Source of the DNA: CAVWUA01 sp963758025
Lineage (GTDB): Bacteria > Planctomycetota > Planctomycetia > Isosphaerales > Isosphaeraceae
Direction of reading: 5' to 3'
DNA: 64,000 nucleotides
Assembly: GCA_963758025.1 (NCBI GenBank)
Contig: CAVWUA010000006.1
Coordinates: 186,001-250,000, forward strand
The notes under the pieces are model-generated. The model saw only the letters and a program-made list of their open reading frames with translations. It had not been told where the DNA came from and searched no databases. Below are positions 20,247-29,528 of this stretch, piece by piece; position 1 is the stretch's first letter, and the number at the start of each line of letters is the position of its first letter. A program made the translations under genes and the position numbers.

Positions 20247-20591
20247 ATGCACGAGCTTTCTATTGCTCTGAGCATTTTGGATCTCGTCGCTGAGGAGGCC
20301 GAGCGTCTTGATGGTCGCGTGGCGGCCGTCCACCTCCGGCTCGGTCCCCTCTCCGGAGTGGTGCGCGAGGCCCTCGTCTCGGCCTACGACCTGGCCCGCG
20401 AGGGGACCCCCTTCGCGGAAGCCGAGCTGGTCGTCGAGGTGGTCCCGATCGTGCTATACTGCCCGGTCTGCACCGTTGAGGTGACTCCTCCGTCGATTCA
20501 AGAACTCCGCTGCCCCGCCTGCGGTACGTTGACACCCGAGGTCATCCAAGGCCGTGAGCTGGAGGTCGTGGCCCTGGAGATCGCATCATGA
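20247..20591 (+). CDS. hypA: HypA nickel chaperone
   Basis: HypA passes nickel, received with HypB, to the large subunit precursor. The 114-residue protein begins MHELSIALSIL, where His2 is the nickel ligand, and has a zinc site made by CPVC and CPAC (about residues 72-91), the standard HypA arrangement. It is intact and overlaps hypB by the ATGA type of junction, so the two nickel-insertion proteins are made together. It starts 36 bases after the DUF6893-like gene. Confidence 0.95.
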   Translation: MHELSIALSILDLVAEEAERLDGRVAAVHLRLGPLSGVVREALVSAYDLAREGTPFAEAELVVEVVPIVLYCPVCTVEVTPPSIQELRCPACGTLTPEVIQGRELEVVALEIAS

Positions 20592-21295
20592 GCGAGCCCC
20601 CGCGCCTGGTCCAGGTCCGCCAACGCGTCCTGAAGCACAACGACACGTCCGCCCGCGCTCTGCGGTCGAGATTCCACGAGACCGGCACGTTCGTCGTCAG
20701 TCTGGTCTCCAGTCCGGGGTCGGGCAAAACGGCCTTTCTGGAGGAGATGCTCGGACGGCTCAACGGCCTACACCGCGTCGCCGCTCTTGTTGGGGATCTC
20801 GCAACCGATAACGACGCCCGTCGGTTGGCCCGCAGCGGCGCACCGGTCCAGCAGATCACCACCGGGACGGTCTGCCACCTCGAAGCCGACATGATCGCCA
20901 CGGCCCTTGAGGGCTGGGATCTTGCGAATCTCGACATTCTCTTTATCGAGAACGTCGGCAATCTGGTCTGCCCCTCGACCTTCGACCTCGGCGAAGACCT
21001 TCGGTTGGTCCTTTTCTCCGTGACCGAAGGGGAGGACAAGCCTTTGAAATATCCGACGATCTTCCACACGGCGGACGTAGCGCTAATCACCAAGATGGAC
21101 CTGGCCAGCGCTGTCGATTTCGACGCCGCCACCGCGCATTGCAATATTCAATCCGTTCGTCCCGGGATGGAGATTTTCGAGGTCTCGGCGAAATCCGGCG
21201 AGGGCCTGGAGCGTTGGCTATCATTTCTCCAGGCCCGTCGCTCCGCGGCACTCTCTCAACGTGAAACCTCCCCAAGTCAGAATAATTCCCTCTGA
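20588..21295 (+). CDS. hypB: HypB GTPase, nickel insertion
   Basis: This 235-residue SIMIBI-class GTPase drives nickel transfer. The P-loop is SSPGSGKT (residues about 41-48), GDLATDNDARRL holds the switch region, GTVCHLEADM contains a metal-binding Cys-His pair at the dimer interface, and ENVGNLVCPSTFDLGE is the diagnostic HypB motif. ITKMDL is the guanine-specificity motif. There is no histidine-rich N-terminal stretch, so this copy probably does not store nickel. It is intact and closes the hydrogenase locus. Confidence 0.95.
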   Translation: MSEPPRLVQVRQRVLKHNDTSARALRSRFHETGTFVVSLVSSPGSGKTAFLEEMLGRLNGLHRVAALVGDLATDNDARRLARSGAPVQQITTGTVCHLEADMIATALEGWDLANLDILFIENVGNLVCPSTFDLGEDLRLVLFSVTEGEDKPLKYPTIFHTADVALITKMDLASAVDFDAATAHCNIQSVRPGMEIFEVSAKSGEGLERWLSFLQARRSAALSQRETSPSQNNSL

Positions 21296-21340
21296 AATCC
21301 GCCATCGCCCAGACCTTGCGTTCAGGCCCGAGCCCCCTCC

Positions 21341-22195
21341 CTACCCATCCGGGATTCGATCCACCGGCAGGCCGCTCGGAGCCGCAATAGGGACGGTGTC
21401 GCCGAGGGAGTCGAGCGAGGGGCTGGTCAAGGAATTGAGGAAGGTGAGAAGTGCGTGGATCTCCCTGGGAGACAGGGGCCGACGACGACGGGCCTGCGAA
21501 TCGACGCTCGCAACAATCGCCCGGAGCGTGGCGTGATCGACTTGGACGCTGGATCGGAGATCTTCGGGGAGTTGCGACGTATTGTAGGTCAACAGCAACG
21601 GGATGGGCCAGAGGTGGTGCCGGACGGCAGACTCCAGAGTCGTGTAACAGTCGCTGTGCATCCAGGGCCCCGTGACGGTAACGTTGCGGAGCGGGGGCGT
21701 TCGAAAGGCGAACAGGTCGCGACGATCGCCGGTGACCCGAGCGCGGCCAAAGTCGAGCGGGGTCTCGGGGAGCTTGCCGGGGCCGAGTTGAGGAATGGCA
21801 AGATTATAGAATTGCTGATCGGTCAACAACGGGTCATTGTGGCATTCAGCACAGCCGTCCTCGCCAAAGAACAGGGCCGCACCCCTCCTGGCAGGGACAC
21901 CCAAGGCGCGATTGTCGCCAGCGAGGTAGCGGTCGAAGGGGCGGTCGAGAAAGGTGAAGGCGGTGGCCTCGAAGGCGGCGATGGCGTTGGCGGCGCCCTG
22001 GAAGCCGAGGGATTCGAGCCCGACGCCCGAATAGGCGGCGGCAAAGAGACGTCGGTAACACCGTATGGATAACAGCCGGACCATCAGAGCACGCCAACAG
22101 AGCACGCCAAATTGCCTGGAATTCAACGTCAGGAATAGCGTAGAGCTCGTCGTCCGGGTCGCCGATGTCCCCCCGCATCTCATGATGAGCGGGAC
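21341..22195 (-). pseudogene. Di-haem cytochrome c peroxidase, 5'-truncated
   Basis: The preserved part runs GLESLGFQGAANAIAAFEATA, read as GLESLGFQGAANAIAAFEAT, then FDRYLAGDNRALG, FFGEDGCAECHNDPLLTDQQFYNLAI (haem motif CAECH), GDRRDLFAFRTPPLRNVTVTGP and PLSPREIHALLTFLNSLT, split as FRTPPLRNVTVTGP and REIHALLTFLNSL. This is the C-terminal half of a MauG/CcpA-type peroxidase with one haem site. The N-terminal haem domain and signal peptide are missing: the homology stops at about 22195, where a transposase remnant begins. A 13-bp tandem duplication at 22085-22110 throws the frame off. Both signs point to a real pseudogene rather than a sequencing artefact. Confidence 0.75.
22085..22110. repeat. 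13-bp perfect tandem duplication inside the peroxidase pseudogene
   Basis: CAGAGCACGCCAA occurs twice in a row (22085-22097 and 22098-22110). One copy would keep the peroxidase reading frame (IWRALMVRLL); the second shifts it by one. It is a simple slippage or repair scar. Confidence 0.85.
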
Positions 22196-22625
22196 CGGCG
22201 GGGCTTTGGGCAACGGTTGCGTCGGCTCCGGGAGTGGGCCGGTGCGCATCTCACCGGGGTCGTGCTTGAGACCGTCCTGGACCTGTGTCGCAAGGGCCAT
22301 CGGTTCGCGGTGGCGTACCGTCATCCATCCCGGCGGTCACCGCACGAGCGCCATGCTCGACCGCCAGATGCGCGGGATGAACCGGCACTTCGACCGCGGT
22401 CAACACCTGCATGGCTCGCTCCCCGCCTGTCGACTCCATTGCCGTGCGTGAGCGCTGTTGTCGAACTTCGCGCCGTGGCATCCCGCGACGACGCGTGAGA
22501 ACCAGGGCTGGCGTTGCCCGGCTGAGCGACTCAACCGACACCGCTACCCCGAAAGCTGGCTACAAAACCTGTTGGTGTCTGCGTCTCTGGGCGGATACCG
22601 ACGTCCACTCCCCCAAAATCCGTGA
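22196..22625 (+). mobile_element. Transposase C-terminal remnant
   Basis: Across two frames the sequence reads RRLREWAGAHLTGVVLETVL, DLCRKGHRFAVAYRHP, SAMLDRQMRGMNRHFDRGQH, LHGSLPACRLHCRA, stop, LLSNFAPWHPATTRENQGWR, CPAERLNRHRYPESWLQNLL, VSASLGGYRR. I recall similar C-terminal ends in planctomycete insertion-sequence transposases. It lacks the N-terminal catalytic part, has an in-frame TGA at about 22450 and a frame change near 22335, so it is dead. It sits exactly between the broken ends of the peroxidase and ankyrin genes. No inverted repeats or target duplication were found by eye. Confidence 0.45.
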
Positions 22626-22628
22626 CGG

Positions 22629-22943
22629 TTAGAACACCACATCGCCCCGCCAACCCTTCGGCCGGGCATCGTGGTCATTCGCCGAGGTCTCGAACAGGAC
22701 CAGCGATCCACCGTCGGGGCTGAAGGCGAAATGGAGCGACGTGTCCCGACGGTCGGGGCGCCGGGCGTTGACATTCGCCCCTCGGAGAATCAAGGATCGG
22801 GCGACTTCGGGCAGGCCCCGCTGGGCCGCCTGGTGCAATGGGGTCGTCTCCATCCAGCCAGGGACATCCACAGTCCAGCTGGTGTTGAGGAGCCGCTCAA
22901 CCTCCTCGGGGGTCATGGCCTTGTGCAGGGGCGTCTCATCCAT
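22629..22943 (-). pseudogene. Ankyrin-repeat protein fragment
   Basis: The 104-residue frame contains two ankyrin-like repeats: TPLHQAAQRGLPEVARSLIL with RGANVNARRPDRRD, and TSLHFAFSPDGGS. The last stretch (LVLFETSANDHDARPKGW) drifts from the repeat pattern, as if shifted, and the frame ends within four bases of the transposase remnant. It therefore looks like the 5' part of a longer ankyrin gene cut off by the insertion. Such repeats mediate protein contacts. Start taken at MDETPLHKAMTPEEV; no signal peptide is evident. Confidence 0.5.
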
Positions 22944-23241
22944 AAGGGCTGATACGAAAACCGTTCCCGAGCGGTGCCGACGGGAAGCGCGATCGTCTCG
23001 ACGAGGCCAGAAGCCCTCGTCACCCTCTGTCCCGATGCCACTCCCGAAGGAGCGGGCTTCCAAGGACCCAACGAAGCTGGCGGCTGGGGAGGGAGCCACC
23101 CTGCGGTGATCGGGGCACCTCTGCCCATCCGATCGACCACGGCTCATGACTCCCGACTGGCCGCCGCGTGGAATCGACGCTAAACTTTTGAGCGTTTGAG
23201 CGAATGTGCCGGATTGATGATATGGCGAGGAGACCCAATCG
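22944..23241. other. Divergent intergenic region
   Basis: Between the leftward ankyrin fragment and the rightward zinc-ribbon gene I see no convincing coding sequence or hairpin. The 60 bases before 23242 are more A+T rich and end in GAGGAGACC, a plausible ribosome site for the next gene. Confidence 0.4.
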
Positions 23242-23682
23242 ATGTGGAAATGCCCGAAATGCCAGAGCAAGATCGATGACTCGTTTGAGGTCTGCTGGTC
23301 GTGCGGGACAAGCTTCGATGGGGTCGAAGACCCGGACTTCGTAACCGCCGACGAGGCGGAACCGATCGACGACTCGATCCCTGACCTCGACCCGATCGAG
23401 GAGGAAGGCTCCGACGAATTTGCCGGGACCCCCCTGCCCGATCTGGTCGAGTGCTACATGGCGGCCAACACGGTCGAGGCGAAGTTTGTCGCCGACCGAC
23501 TGGCCGAGGAGGGCATCCCCGCGCTGGCTGACTGCCAGGACATCAACCTGTTACTGGGTGGATTCCAGCCGCGCATGTGGGGCTACGGCCCCAAGGTCCG
23601 AATCCGGCCCGAGGATCTGCCCCGTGCGCAGGAGTGGCTCTCGGACTATGTCCAGCGCAAGCGATCGGCGGACGGAAAATAG
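23242..23682 (+). CDS. Zinc-ribbon plus DUF2007-like protein
   Basis: The 146-residue protein starts with a zinc ribbon (MWKCPKCQSKIDDSFEVCWS with CPKC and CWSC), then has an acidic linker (residues about 33-60) and a C-terminal DUF2007-like domain (ECYMAANTVEAKFVADRLAE, EEGIPALADCQDIN, GPKVRIRPEDLPRAQEWL). DUF2007 domains are small alpha/beta units of the kind called putative signal-transducing proteins; the fusion with a zinc ribbon is common in Planctomycetes. It is soluble and intact. No partner is evident nearby. Confidence 0.75.
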   Translation: MWKCPKCQSKIDDSFEVCWSCGTSFDGVEDPDFVTADEAEPIDDSIPDLDPIEEEGSDEFAGTPLPDLVECYMAANTVEAKFVADRLAEEGIPALADCQDINLLLGGFQPRMWGYGPKVRIRPEDLPRAQEWLSDYVQRKRSADGK

Positions 23683-23973
23683 ACTCGGGCATCCCTTCGC
23701 ATGAAGTGAGTCAAATGACCCGTCAGAGGTGGAGTCGCCGTCGGTTTCTGGTGTCCCGGAGGTGAGGGCTCCAGCGGACGATCTGACGGAGCGTCCCGGA
23801 GCGGCAATCACCGGGAATCGGGCGGAGGAGGTGCGCGAACTCCTCCGCTCCGGAGCTTATCCCGACTCCGTGGAAGAGGTTGTCCCTCGTTCTGGCGTGG
23901 AGATTGGCGCCACGGTACGCTTGGTACGGTTCGGGGCACGTCTCATGCAGAGGTTCACGTCGGAGTACCAGAA
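23683..23973. other. Intergenic region without recognised genes
   Basis: These 291 bases lie between the zinc-ribbon gene and the spherulin-like gene. Open frames here are short and have no family signature. Nothing more can be supported. Confidence 0.4.
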
Positions 23974-24834
23974 ATGTCGCGCTGGTTCCCGCTATTGGTC
24001 CTGTCTCTCCTGGTTGCCGTGAACATTCAGACGTCCGCCGAGGATTCCCCGGCCGCCAAACGCAGAGAGCACGCACGAGAGTTCCACCTACGTGCCCAGG
24101 AACGAACCGGAATTCTCGTGCCTCTGTATCTTTACCCCGCGAATATCCATGAAAACCCGGCATACAACCGCCTCATGGATTTGAAGCGCCGGTACGAAAC
24201 GGTGCCCGTGTGGGTCATTGTGAATCCGGCCTCAGGCCCCGGAAAACACGTCGATCCGAATTACACGAAGGCCATCGATCGGCTTCGCGGATCGGGATGT
24301 GTCGTACTTGGTTATGTCACGACAAGCTACGGCAAACGTACAGAGATGCAGGTTCGGAAGGAGATCGACCAGTGGCTGACGCTCTACCCGCGCACTCAGG
24401 GCATCTTCTTTGATGAGATGCGAAATGAAGATACCGAGGAGGCGGCGGCGCACCAGGCCGCCCTCACCCGATCCGCGCACGAGGCCGGCTGCTGGCCGAT
24501 CGTTGCCAACCCCGGCACCGACACGCCCGGCCGCTACTTCGCCGCCAACGCGGCCGACGTCTTCATCGTTCACGAGGGGGATGACTGGCCGACGGAAGCC
24601 CAGTTGAAAGGAGATTATTTTGGAGGGTACGCGGACTACCCGCCGTTCACCCGGGGCGTGCTCCTCCATTCGCGGCCCGAATTCGATCGAGCCTCGCTTC
24701 GAATGGTACGCAAATACGTCCGGTGGGTGTATGTGACCGAAGATCGGTTCAAGCCTGGCGATCCCCAGGCCACGAACCCCTGGGACAGCGTCTCAGCGCA
24801 CCTTGAGGAACTCTTCGAACAGTTGAGCGAGTGA
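23974..24834 (+). CDS. Spherulation-specific family 4 (TIM-barrel) secreted protein
   Basis: The 286-residue protein has a signal peptide (MSRWFPLLVLSLLVAVNIQT) and a Spherulin-4-like fold related to glycosidase family GH114: GILVPLYLYPANI, VPVWVIVNPASGPG, YTKAIDRLRGSGCVVLGYVT, QGIFFDEMRNE with the Asp-Glu pair at the expected active-site strand, and PIVANPGTDTPG. The role is probably cleavage or binding of an extracellular polysaccharide. It is intact and stands alone. The start is the ATG just before the signal peptide. Confidence 0.82.
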   Translation: MSRWFPLLVLSLLVAVNIQTSAEDSPAAKRREHAREFHLRAQERTGILVPLYLYPANIHENPAYNRLMDLKRRYETVPVWVIVNPASGPGKHVDPNYTKAIDRLRGSGCVVLGYVTTSYGKRTEMQVRKEIDQWLTLYPRTQGIFFDEMRNEDTEEAAAHQAALTRSAHEAGCWPIVANPGTDTPGRYFAANAADVFIVHEGDDWPTEAQLKGDYFGGYADYPPFTRGVLLHSRPEFDRASLRMVRKYVRWVYVTEDRFKPGDPQATNPWDSVSAHLEELFEQLSE

Positions 24835-24934
24835 TGATCGAGAAATTCGTGTGCCGGTTGCTGGCCTGGCAATCGGAGCGAATGACCGCGACGTTTCGAT
24901 GGTATCGCGCGACCCTCAACGTAGGAGCGATGTC

Positions 24935-25381
24935 ATGGCGAAAACACAGGCCCAGATCGAGCGGGAGATCATTGCCGAGCTTGGAGAGCGCCGCGCCACC
25001 GGCCTGAAATCCAGCGCGTGCTCCCGTGTCTGTGGTTTACTCGTGCGGCAGGGAGATGATTGGGACAAAGCGTTTGAACACATCTCCGACCACTTCCAAC
25101 CCATCCCGGAAAAGCCTTCGCACGTTCTCTTTCACAAGAAGTATCGCGACAAGGAGGCCCTGAGGCGGTTGCTCTACCGAGCCGCATCCGGGCCGAGCGA
25201 GGTCCGCCTGACCAAGTTGAGAATCCACGGCGATCACTTCGGGAAACCCGCGATCGAAATCGTCCGCCAGTTTGGCGAATCCATCGGCGAGAACGCGCAG
25301 CAGACCCGCTTGCGGATGTTCGTGGACTATCAAGGGAATCTGATCACCGCCTATCCGGGATCGGCCACCCCGGACGTCTGA
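24935..25381 (+). CDS. Hypothetical protein, 148 residues
   Basis: I do not recognise a family. The product begins MAKTQAQIEREIIAELGERR and has a helical N-terminal part and a mixed C-terminal part (VRLTKLRIHGDHFGKPAIEI; RLRMFVDYQGNLITAYPGSA). It has no signal peptide. The start at 24935 is preferred over the upstream one because GTAGGAGCG lies just before it. It follows the spherulin gene by 100 bases on the same strand and may or may not share its transcript. The C-terminal third resembles EndoU/BECR-type toxin ends (DYQGNLITAYP), but this is a weak impression. Confidence 0.6.
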   Translation: MAKTQAQIEREIIAELGERRATGLKSSACSRVCGLLVRQGDDWDKAFEHISDHFQPIPEKPSHVLFHKKYRDKEALRRLLYRAASGPSEVRLTKLRIHGDHFGKPAIEIVRQFGESIGENAQQTRLRMFVDYQGNLITAYPGSATPDV

Positions 25382-25461
25382 GAGACAACCTCGGACAGTC
25401 GAAACGTGTCGCGAGCGGTCACGTTCGAATCGTTGTGGAGCGGCGCATCCTCTGGCGGAGC

Positions 25462-26823
25462 CTAGCCGATGAGTTCCCGGATCGGCTCCCCCTTGTCGAT
25501 CAGGTACGTCGGCCGCCCGGTGCGGTCCTCGAAGGTGACGGAACGCGCATCGATGCCCAGGTGATGATAGACCGTCGCGGCGATGTCTTGCGGGCTGAGG
25601 GCGCGGTCGGCGACGTGCTCGCCGCGCTCGCTACTGCGGCCGACGACCTGGCCCATCCGCATCGAGCCGCAGCCCATCAGCACGCTGAAGGTGTTTCCCC
25701 AGTGGTCGCGCCCGGCGTCCTTGTTCATCCGGGGGGTCCGGCCAAACTCGCCCATCGCCACGACGAGGGTCGAGTCGTACAGACCGCGCTCCACCAGGTC
25801 GTCGATCAACGCGCCGATCGCGCGGTCCAGGGGCGGGATAAGCTTCCGAGCCCCCTCCTCCGTCTTGAGTTGCGGGGCGGTGCCGTGGTGGTCCCAGGGG
25901 ACGCAGTTGACCGTCACGAACGGCGTGCCCGCCTCGACCAGACGGCGGGCCAGCAAGGCGCTCTGGCCGAACGTGTGACGGCCATACTTGTCGCGGAGCC
26001 TCGGGTCTTCGGCATGGATATCGAAGGCGGAGGCCACGCTCCGGCCGGTGAGCATGGCGAAGGCTCGCTGGTGATACGCGTCGTGATCGCGGAGCTTCGG
26101 GTCGGCATCGCGGCGAACCTGATCCAGGGCCGCCAGCATGCGGCGGCGATCCTCCAGCCGGTCGAGCGTCACGCCGCCGGGCAGCGTCAGGTTCTTCACC
26201 CGATATTTCGGGTCGTTGGGGTCGGACTCGACGACGAACGGGTTGGAGCCGCCACCGAGATAGGCCGCGTAGTGGAACAGGTTGTCCGTGCCGCCCCGCA
26301 GGTGGGGCACGGCGACATACGGCGGCAACCCCGGGCGGCTCGCGGACTTGAGCCGGGCCACCGCCGAGCCCATCGCCGGACGGCGCTGAACGGTATTATC
26401 CGGCGCGTTGAAGGCGGGACCTTCGTAGCCGGTGAGCATCCAGTGGTTGCCCTTGGTGTGGTCGCCCGTGCCGTGGTTGACCGTGCGGAGGATCGCCAGG
26501 CGGTCCATCCGCTTCGCCTGTTCGGGCAGAAGTTCACCGAAGTGGACCCCGGGCACGGCCGTCTTGATGGCGCCGAACGGGCCACGGAACGCGTCGGGAG
26601 CGTCGGGCTTCGGGTCCCAGGTCTCCATGTGGCCCGGGCCGCCGCTGAGCCAGAAGAGGATGACCGACCGCCCCGCGCCGGCCCCTGCCGTCGAGCCCAC
26701 GGCCTGAAGTCGCCAGAGATCCGGCAGCGCCAGGCCGCCAATCCCCAGCGCCCCCACCTGAAGAAAGCTCCGCCTCGTCAATCCATCGCAATCCCGAGCG
26801 GCCCCACCGAAGATCTTGAGCAT
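25462..26823 (-). CDS. DUF1501 family protein (Tat-exported)
   Basis: A sulfatase/alkaline-phosphatase-fold protein of the DUF1501 family. The N-terminus has a twin-arginine leader (LTRRSFLQVGALGIGGLALP), then ILFWLSGGPGHMETWDPKPD, the first metal-binding block, HFGELLPEQAKRMDRLAILR, RRLVEAGTPFVTVNC, VVAMGEFGRTPRMNKDAGRD and HWGNTFSVLMGCGSM, the C-terminal metal block. Length (about 453 residues) is typical. In planctomycetes these usually partner with DUF1549/DUF1553 proteins; here none is adjacent and another DUF1501 gene lies just upstream. It is intact. The true substrate is unknown. Confidence 0.85.
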   Translation of the reverse strand: MLKIFGGAARDCDGLTRRSFLQVGALGIGGLALPDLWRLQAVGSTAGAGAGRSVILFWLSGGPGHMETWDPKPDAPDAFRGPFGAIKTAVPGVHFGELLPEQAKRMDRLAILRTVNHGTGDHTKGNHWMLTGYEGPAFNAPDNTVQRRPAMGSAVARLKSASRPGLPPYVAVPHLRGGTDNLFHYAAYLGGGSNPFVVESDPNDPKYRVKNLTLPGGVTLDRLEDRRRMLAALDQVRRDADPKLRDHDAYHQRAFAMLTGRSVASAFDIHAEDPRLRDKYGRHTFGQSALLARRLVEAGTPFVTVNCVPWDHHGTAPQLKTEEGARKLIPPLDRAIGALIDDLVERGLYDSTLVVAMGEFGRTPRMNKDAGRDHWGNTFSVLMGCGSMRMGQVVGRSSERGEHVADRALSPQDIAATVYHHLGIDARSVTFEDRTGRPTYLIDKGEPIRELIG

Positions 26824-26861
26824 CGCAGTCTCCATCCGACCCGCCCGCCGTTCAACTCTTG

Positions 26862-28272
26862 TCAAATTTCTTCCGTGCCGTACCGCGTGTCAAGTCCATG
26901 CCCAGGCCGATGGGACAATTTCACCATCCCACCGCCCCGGGTCAGCTCGGGGATCGGGCGCCCTTCGGGCAGCACGGGGACCGGCCGGCCGGTCCGGTCC
27001 CGGAGCACGAGGCGTTCGGCGTCGATGCCCAGGTGCCGGTAGATCGTCGCGAGGAAGTCGCGGACCCCCACGCGACGGCTCGTCACTTCGGCTCCGTGCT
27101 GGTCGGTCGCGCCAACGACCTGGCCGCCGGGGATTCCCCCACCGCTTATCAGCAACGAGACGGCGCGGGGCCAGTGGTCGCGGCCTGGCTGCATCACGCC
27201 AGAGGCGGAGTCCTTCGCGTAGCTGATCCTCGGCGTCCGGCCGAACTCCCCGGTGACGACGACCAGCACGCGGCGGTCGAGGCCCCGGGCGTGGATGTCC
27301 TCGATCAGGGTACTCACCGCCTGGTCGAAGTAGCGGCAGCGCGCCTTCATTGCGTCGAAGACGTGGTGGTTGACGGCGTGGTCGTCCCAGTTGCCCACCC
27401 GGCCGCAAAGGGGCCCATCGAGGCTCGTCGTGACGAGATCAACGCCCGCCTCGACCAGCCGGCGCGCCAGCAAGCAGCGCTGGCCCCAGGTGTTGCGGCC
27501 GTAGCGATCCCGGAGGCGGGGGTCCTCCCGGTCTAGGTCGAAGGCCCGCCGAGCCTCGGAGCCGGTCAGCAGCGCGAACGCCTGGCGCTGGAAAGCATCG
27601 AAGCGTCGAAGGCGTCCCTCGACATTGTGTCGTCGTCGCGGGGTGGTGGCCGTCGAGGCACGCGGCGAGTTGATTCCGGCCTTCCAGCCGGGCGATCCGT
27701 GCCGGGTCGTCGAGGCCGATCCCGGGTACCGTGAAGCCCGGCGCGTTGGGGTCGCCGAGGACGCCGAACGGCTCGAAGGCCGGGCCGAGATAGGCGGAGC
27801 CGAGGTAGGGGATCGGGTTGACGCCGACATAAACCGGAACCCGGCGGTCGGGGTCAGCCCGCTCCTGGTGCGCGATGCACATCAAATCCGGGTGGTCGGG
27901 CTTGAGCTTGAGCACCTGCACGGGATGCCCCGTGAACATCTGCTGATTGCCCTGCTGGTGGCAGAACCCCGAGTGCGCGAGCGAGCGCAGGATCGAGAAC
28001 TTGTCGGCGACCCGGGCATGCCCCGGCAGGAGTTCGCTGATGCGGACCCCTTCGACCCGGGTTGGGATCGAGCCGAAAGGGCCACGAATCTCGGCCGGCG
28101 CGTCGGGCTTGGGATCGTAGGTTTCCAGGTGGCTCGCCCCGCCCTGGAGCCAGACCACGAGCAGGGCGGTCCGCTCATCGGACGGGGACAATCCCGCCCG
28201 CGCCCTCAGTGCGAGCACGTCCGCCAGGGAGAGGCTGGCCAGGCCAGCCCGCAGGAAGTCGCGGCGTCGCAT
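26862..28272 (-). CDS. DUF1501 family protein (one frame break)
   Basis: The leader MRRRDFLRAGLASLSLADVL is a twin-arginine signal. Blocks are LLVVWLQGGASHLETYDPKP, ISELLPGHARVADKFSILRS, AHSGFCHQQGNQQMFTGHP, and after a frame change at about 27640, FDAFQRQAFALLTGSEARRA, ARRLVEAGVDLVTTSLDG, VVVTGEFGRTPRISY and GRDHWPRAVSLLISGGG. One extra base explains the break. It lies 39 bases upstream of the first DUF1501 gene on the same strand, so the two probably form a transcript. Role as for the other family members: exported, metal-dependent, substrate unknown. Confidence 0.82.
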
Positions 28273-28471
28273 GGGATCACTCCACCTTCTCTCGACGCGC
28301 GGCGGGCCCCAATCGACGGGTCCTTGCGTCGTCGTCGTGAACCCTCGATGTTAAACAATTGGTTGCGTCCCGACCAGAGACGTGAGACGATCGGCGATCG
28401 CGCGGCGGCATGTGATCGTCGAGTGGGAAACGAACTGATCCGCGTCCCTGCATAAAAGGAAAGGTCCCGTC

Positions 28472-29500
28472 ATGTTCCGATCGCTCCTTCTCTGGCCCCT
28501 GCTCGTCGGGCTCTCGGCGACCCTTGCGCGTCCGGCCGCCGCGCGGGACGATGCCCCATCGGACACCATGCGGGTCGGAATCATCGGCCTGGATACCTCG
28601 CACGTGGTGGCCTTCACCAGGGTGCTCAACGACCCGAACGCCAAGGGGGACCTCGCGGGCTTCCGGGTGGTGGCGGCCTATCCGGGAGGCAGCCCCGACG
28701 TGGCGGCTAGCCGCGACCGGATCGAGGGCTTCACGCGACAACTACGCGACGAGTTCCAGGTCGAGATCGTCGATTCGATCGACGCCCTGCTCGACAAGGT
28801 GGATGTCGTTCTCCTGGAGAGCGTTGACGGCCGCAAGCACCTGGAGCAGGCCGAGCCGGTCTTGAAGGCCCACAAGCCGGTGTTCATCGACAAGCCGGTC
28901 GCCGGCTCGCTGGCCGACGCCGTGCGGATCTATCAGCTTGCCGAGCAATACGGAACCCCTTGCTTCTCCAGCTCGTCGCTCCGCTACAGCCCAGCGATCC
29001 GGAAGTTGAAGGAGGACCCAAAGGTGGGCGAGATCGTCGGCTGCGACGCGTTTGGCCCGTGCCCGGTGGAGGAACACCACCCCGACCTCTTCTGGTACGG
29101 GGTCCACGGAGTGGAAACTCTCTATACCATCATGGGCACCGGCTGCGTCTCGGTGACGCGGACCCGGACGGACGGAGCGGACCTGGTGACCGGAACGTGG
29201 GAGGGGGATCGCATCGGAACGTTCCGCGGCATCCGGCGGGGCAAATCCGGCTACGGCGCGCTGGTGTTCGGCACGGCGGGGATTGCCCTCGGCGAAGGTT
29301 CCGGCGGGTACGAGCCGCTGCTGGTGGAAGTTTGCACGTTCTTCCGGACGCGCAAACCGCCGGTCTCCGCGAAGGAGACGCTGGAGATCTTCACCTTCAT
29401 GGAAGCGGCCGACGAGAGCAAGCGGCGCGGCGGTCAGCCGGTGACCTTGCAAAGCGTGCTGGAGCACGCGCGGGAAGTGGCCGGGACCCCGCCCCGATGA
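28472..29500 (+). CDS. Secreted Gfo/Idh/MocA-type oxidoreductase
   Basis: The 342-residue protein carries a signal peptide (MFRSLLLWPLLVGLSATLAR) and then an NAD(P)-binding fold MRVGIIGLDTSHVVAFTRVL, with DVVLLESVDGRKHLEQAEPV and KPVFIDKPVAGS, the place of the usual E-K-P motif (here D-K-P). The C-terminal domain is short. Such proteins act on sugars or related polyols, but many exported planctomycete members have no assigned substrate. It is intact, divergent from the upstream DUF1501 pair and convergent with the next gene (29 bases). Confidence 0.8.
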   Translation: MFRSLLLWPLLVGLSATLARPAAARDDAPSDTMRVGIIGLDTSHVVAFTRVLNDPNAKGDLAGFRVVAAYPGGSPDVAASRDRIEGFTRQLRDEFQVEIVDSIDALLDKVDVVLLESVDGRKHLEQAEPVLKAHKPVFIDKPVAGSLADAVRIYQLAEQYGTPCFSSSSLRYSPAIRKLKEDPKVGEIVGCDAFGPCPVEEHHPDLFWYGVHGVETLYTIMGTGCVSVTRTRTDGADLVTGTWEGDRIGTFRGIRRGKSGYGALVFGTAGIALGEGSGGYEPLLVEVCTFFRTRKPPVSAKETLEIFTFMEAADESKRRGGQPVTLQSVLEHAREVAGTPPR

Positions 29501-29528
29501 CTCCGCCTTCCGGAAGAGTCCGGGGTGG

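Noticed and set aside
24935..25381. Toxin gene with a nuclease-like end
   Set aside because: The resemblance of the C-terminal DYQGNLITAYP to toxin ends is weak, and no immunity gene follows.
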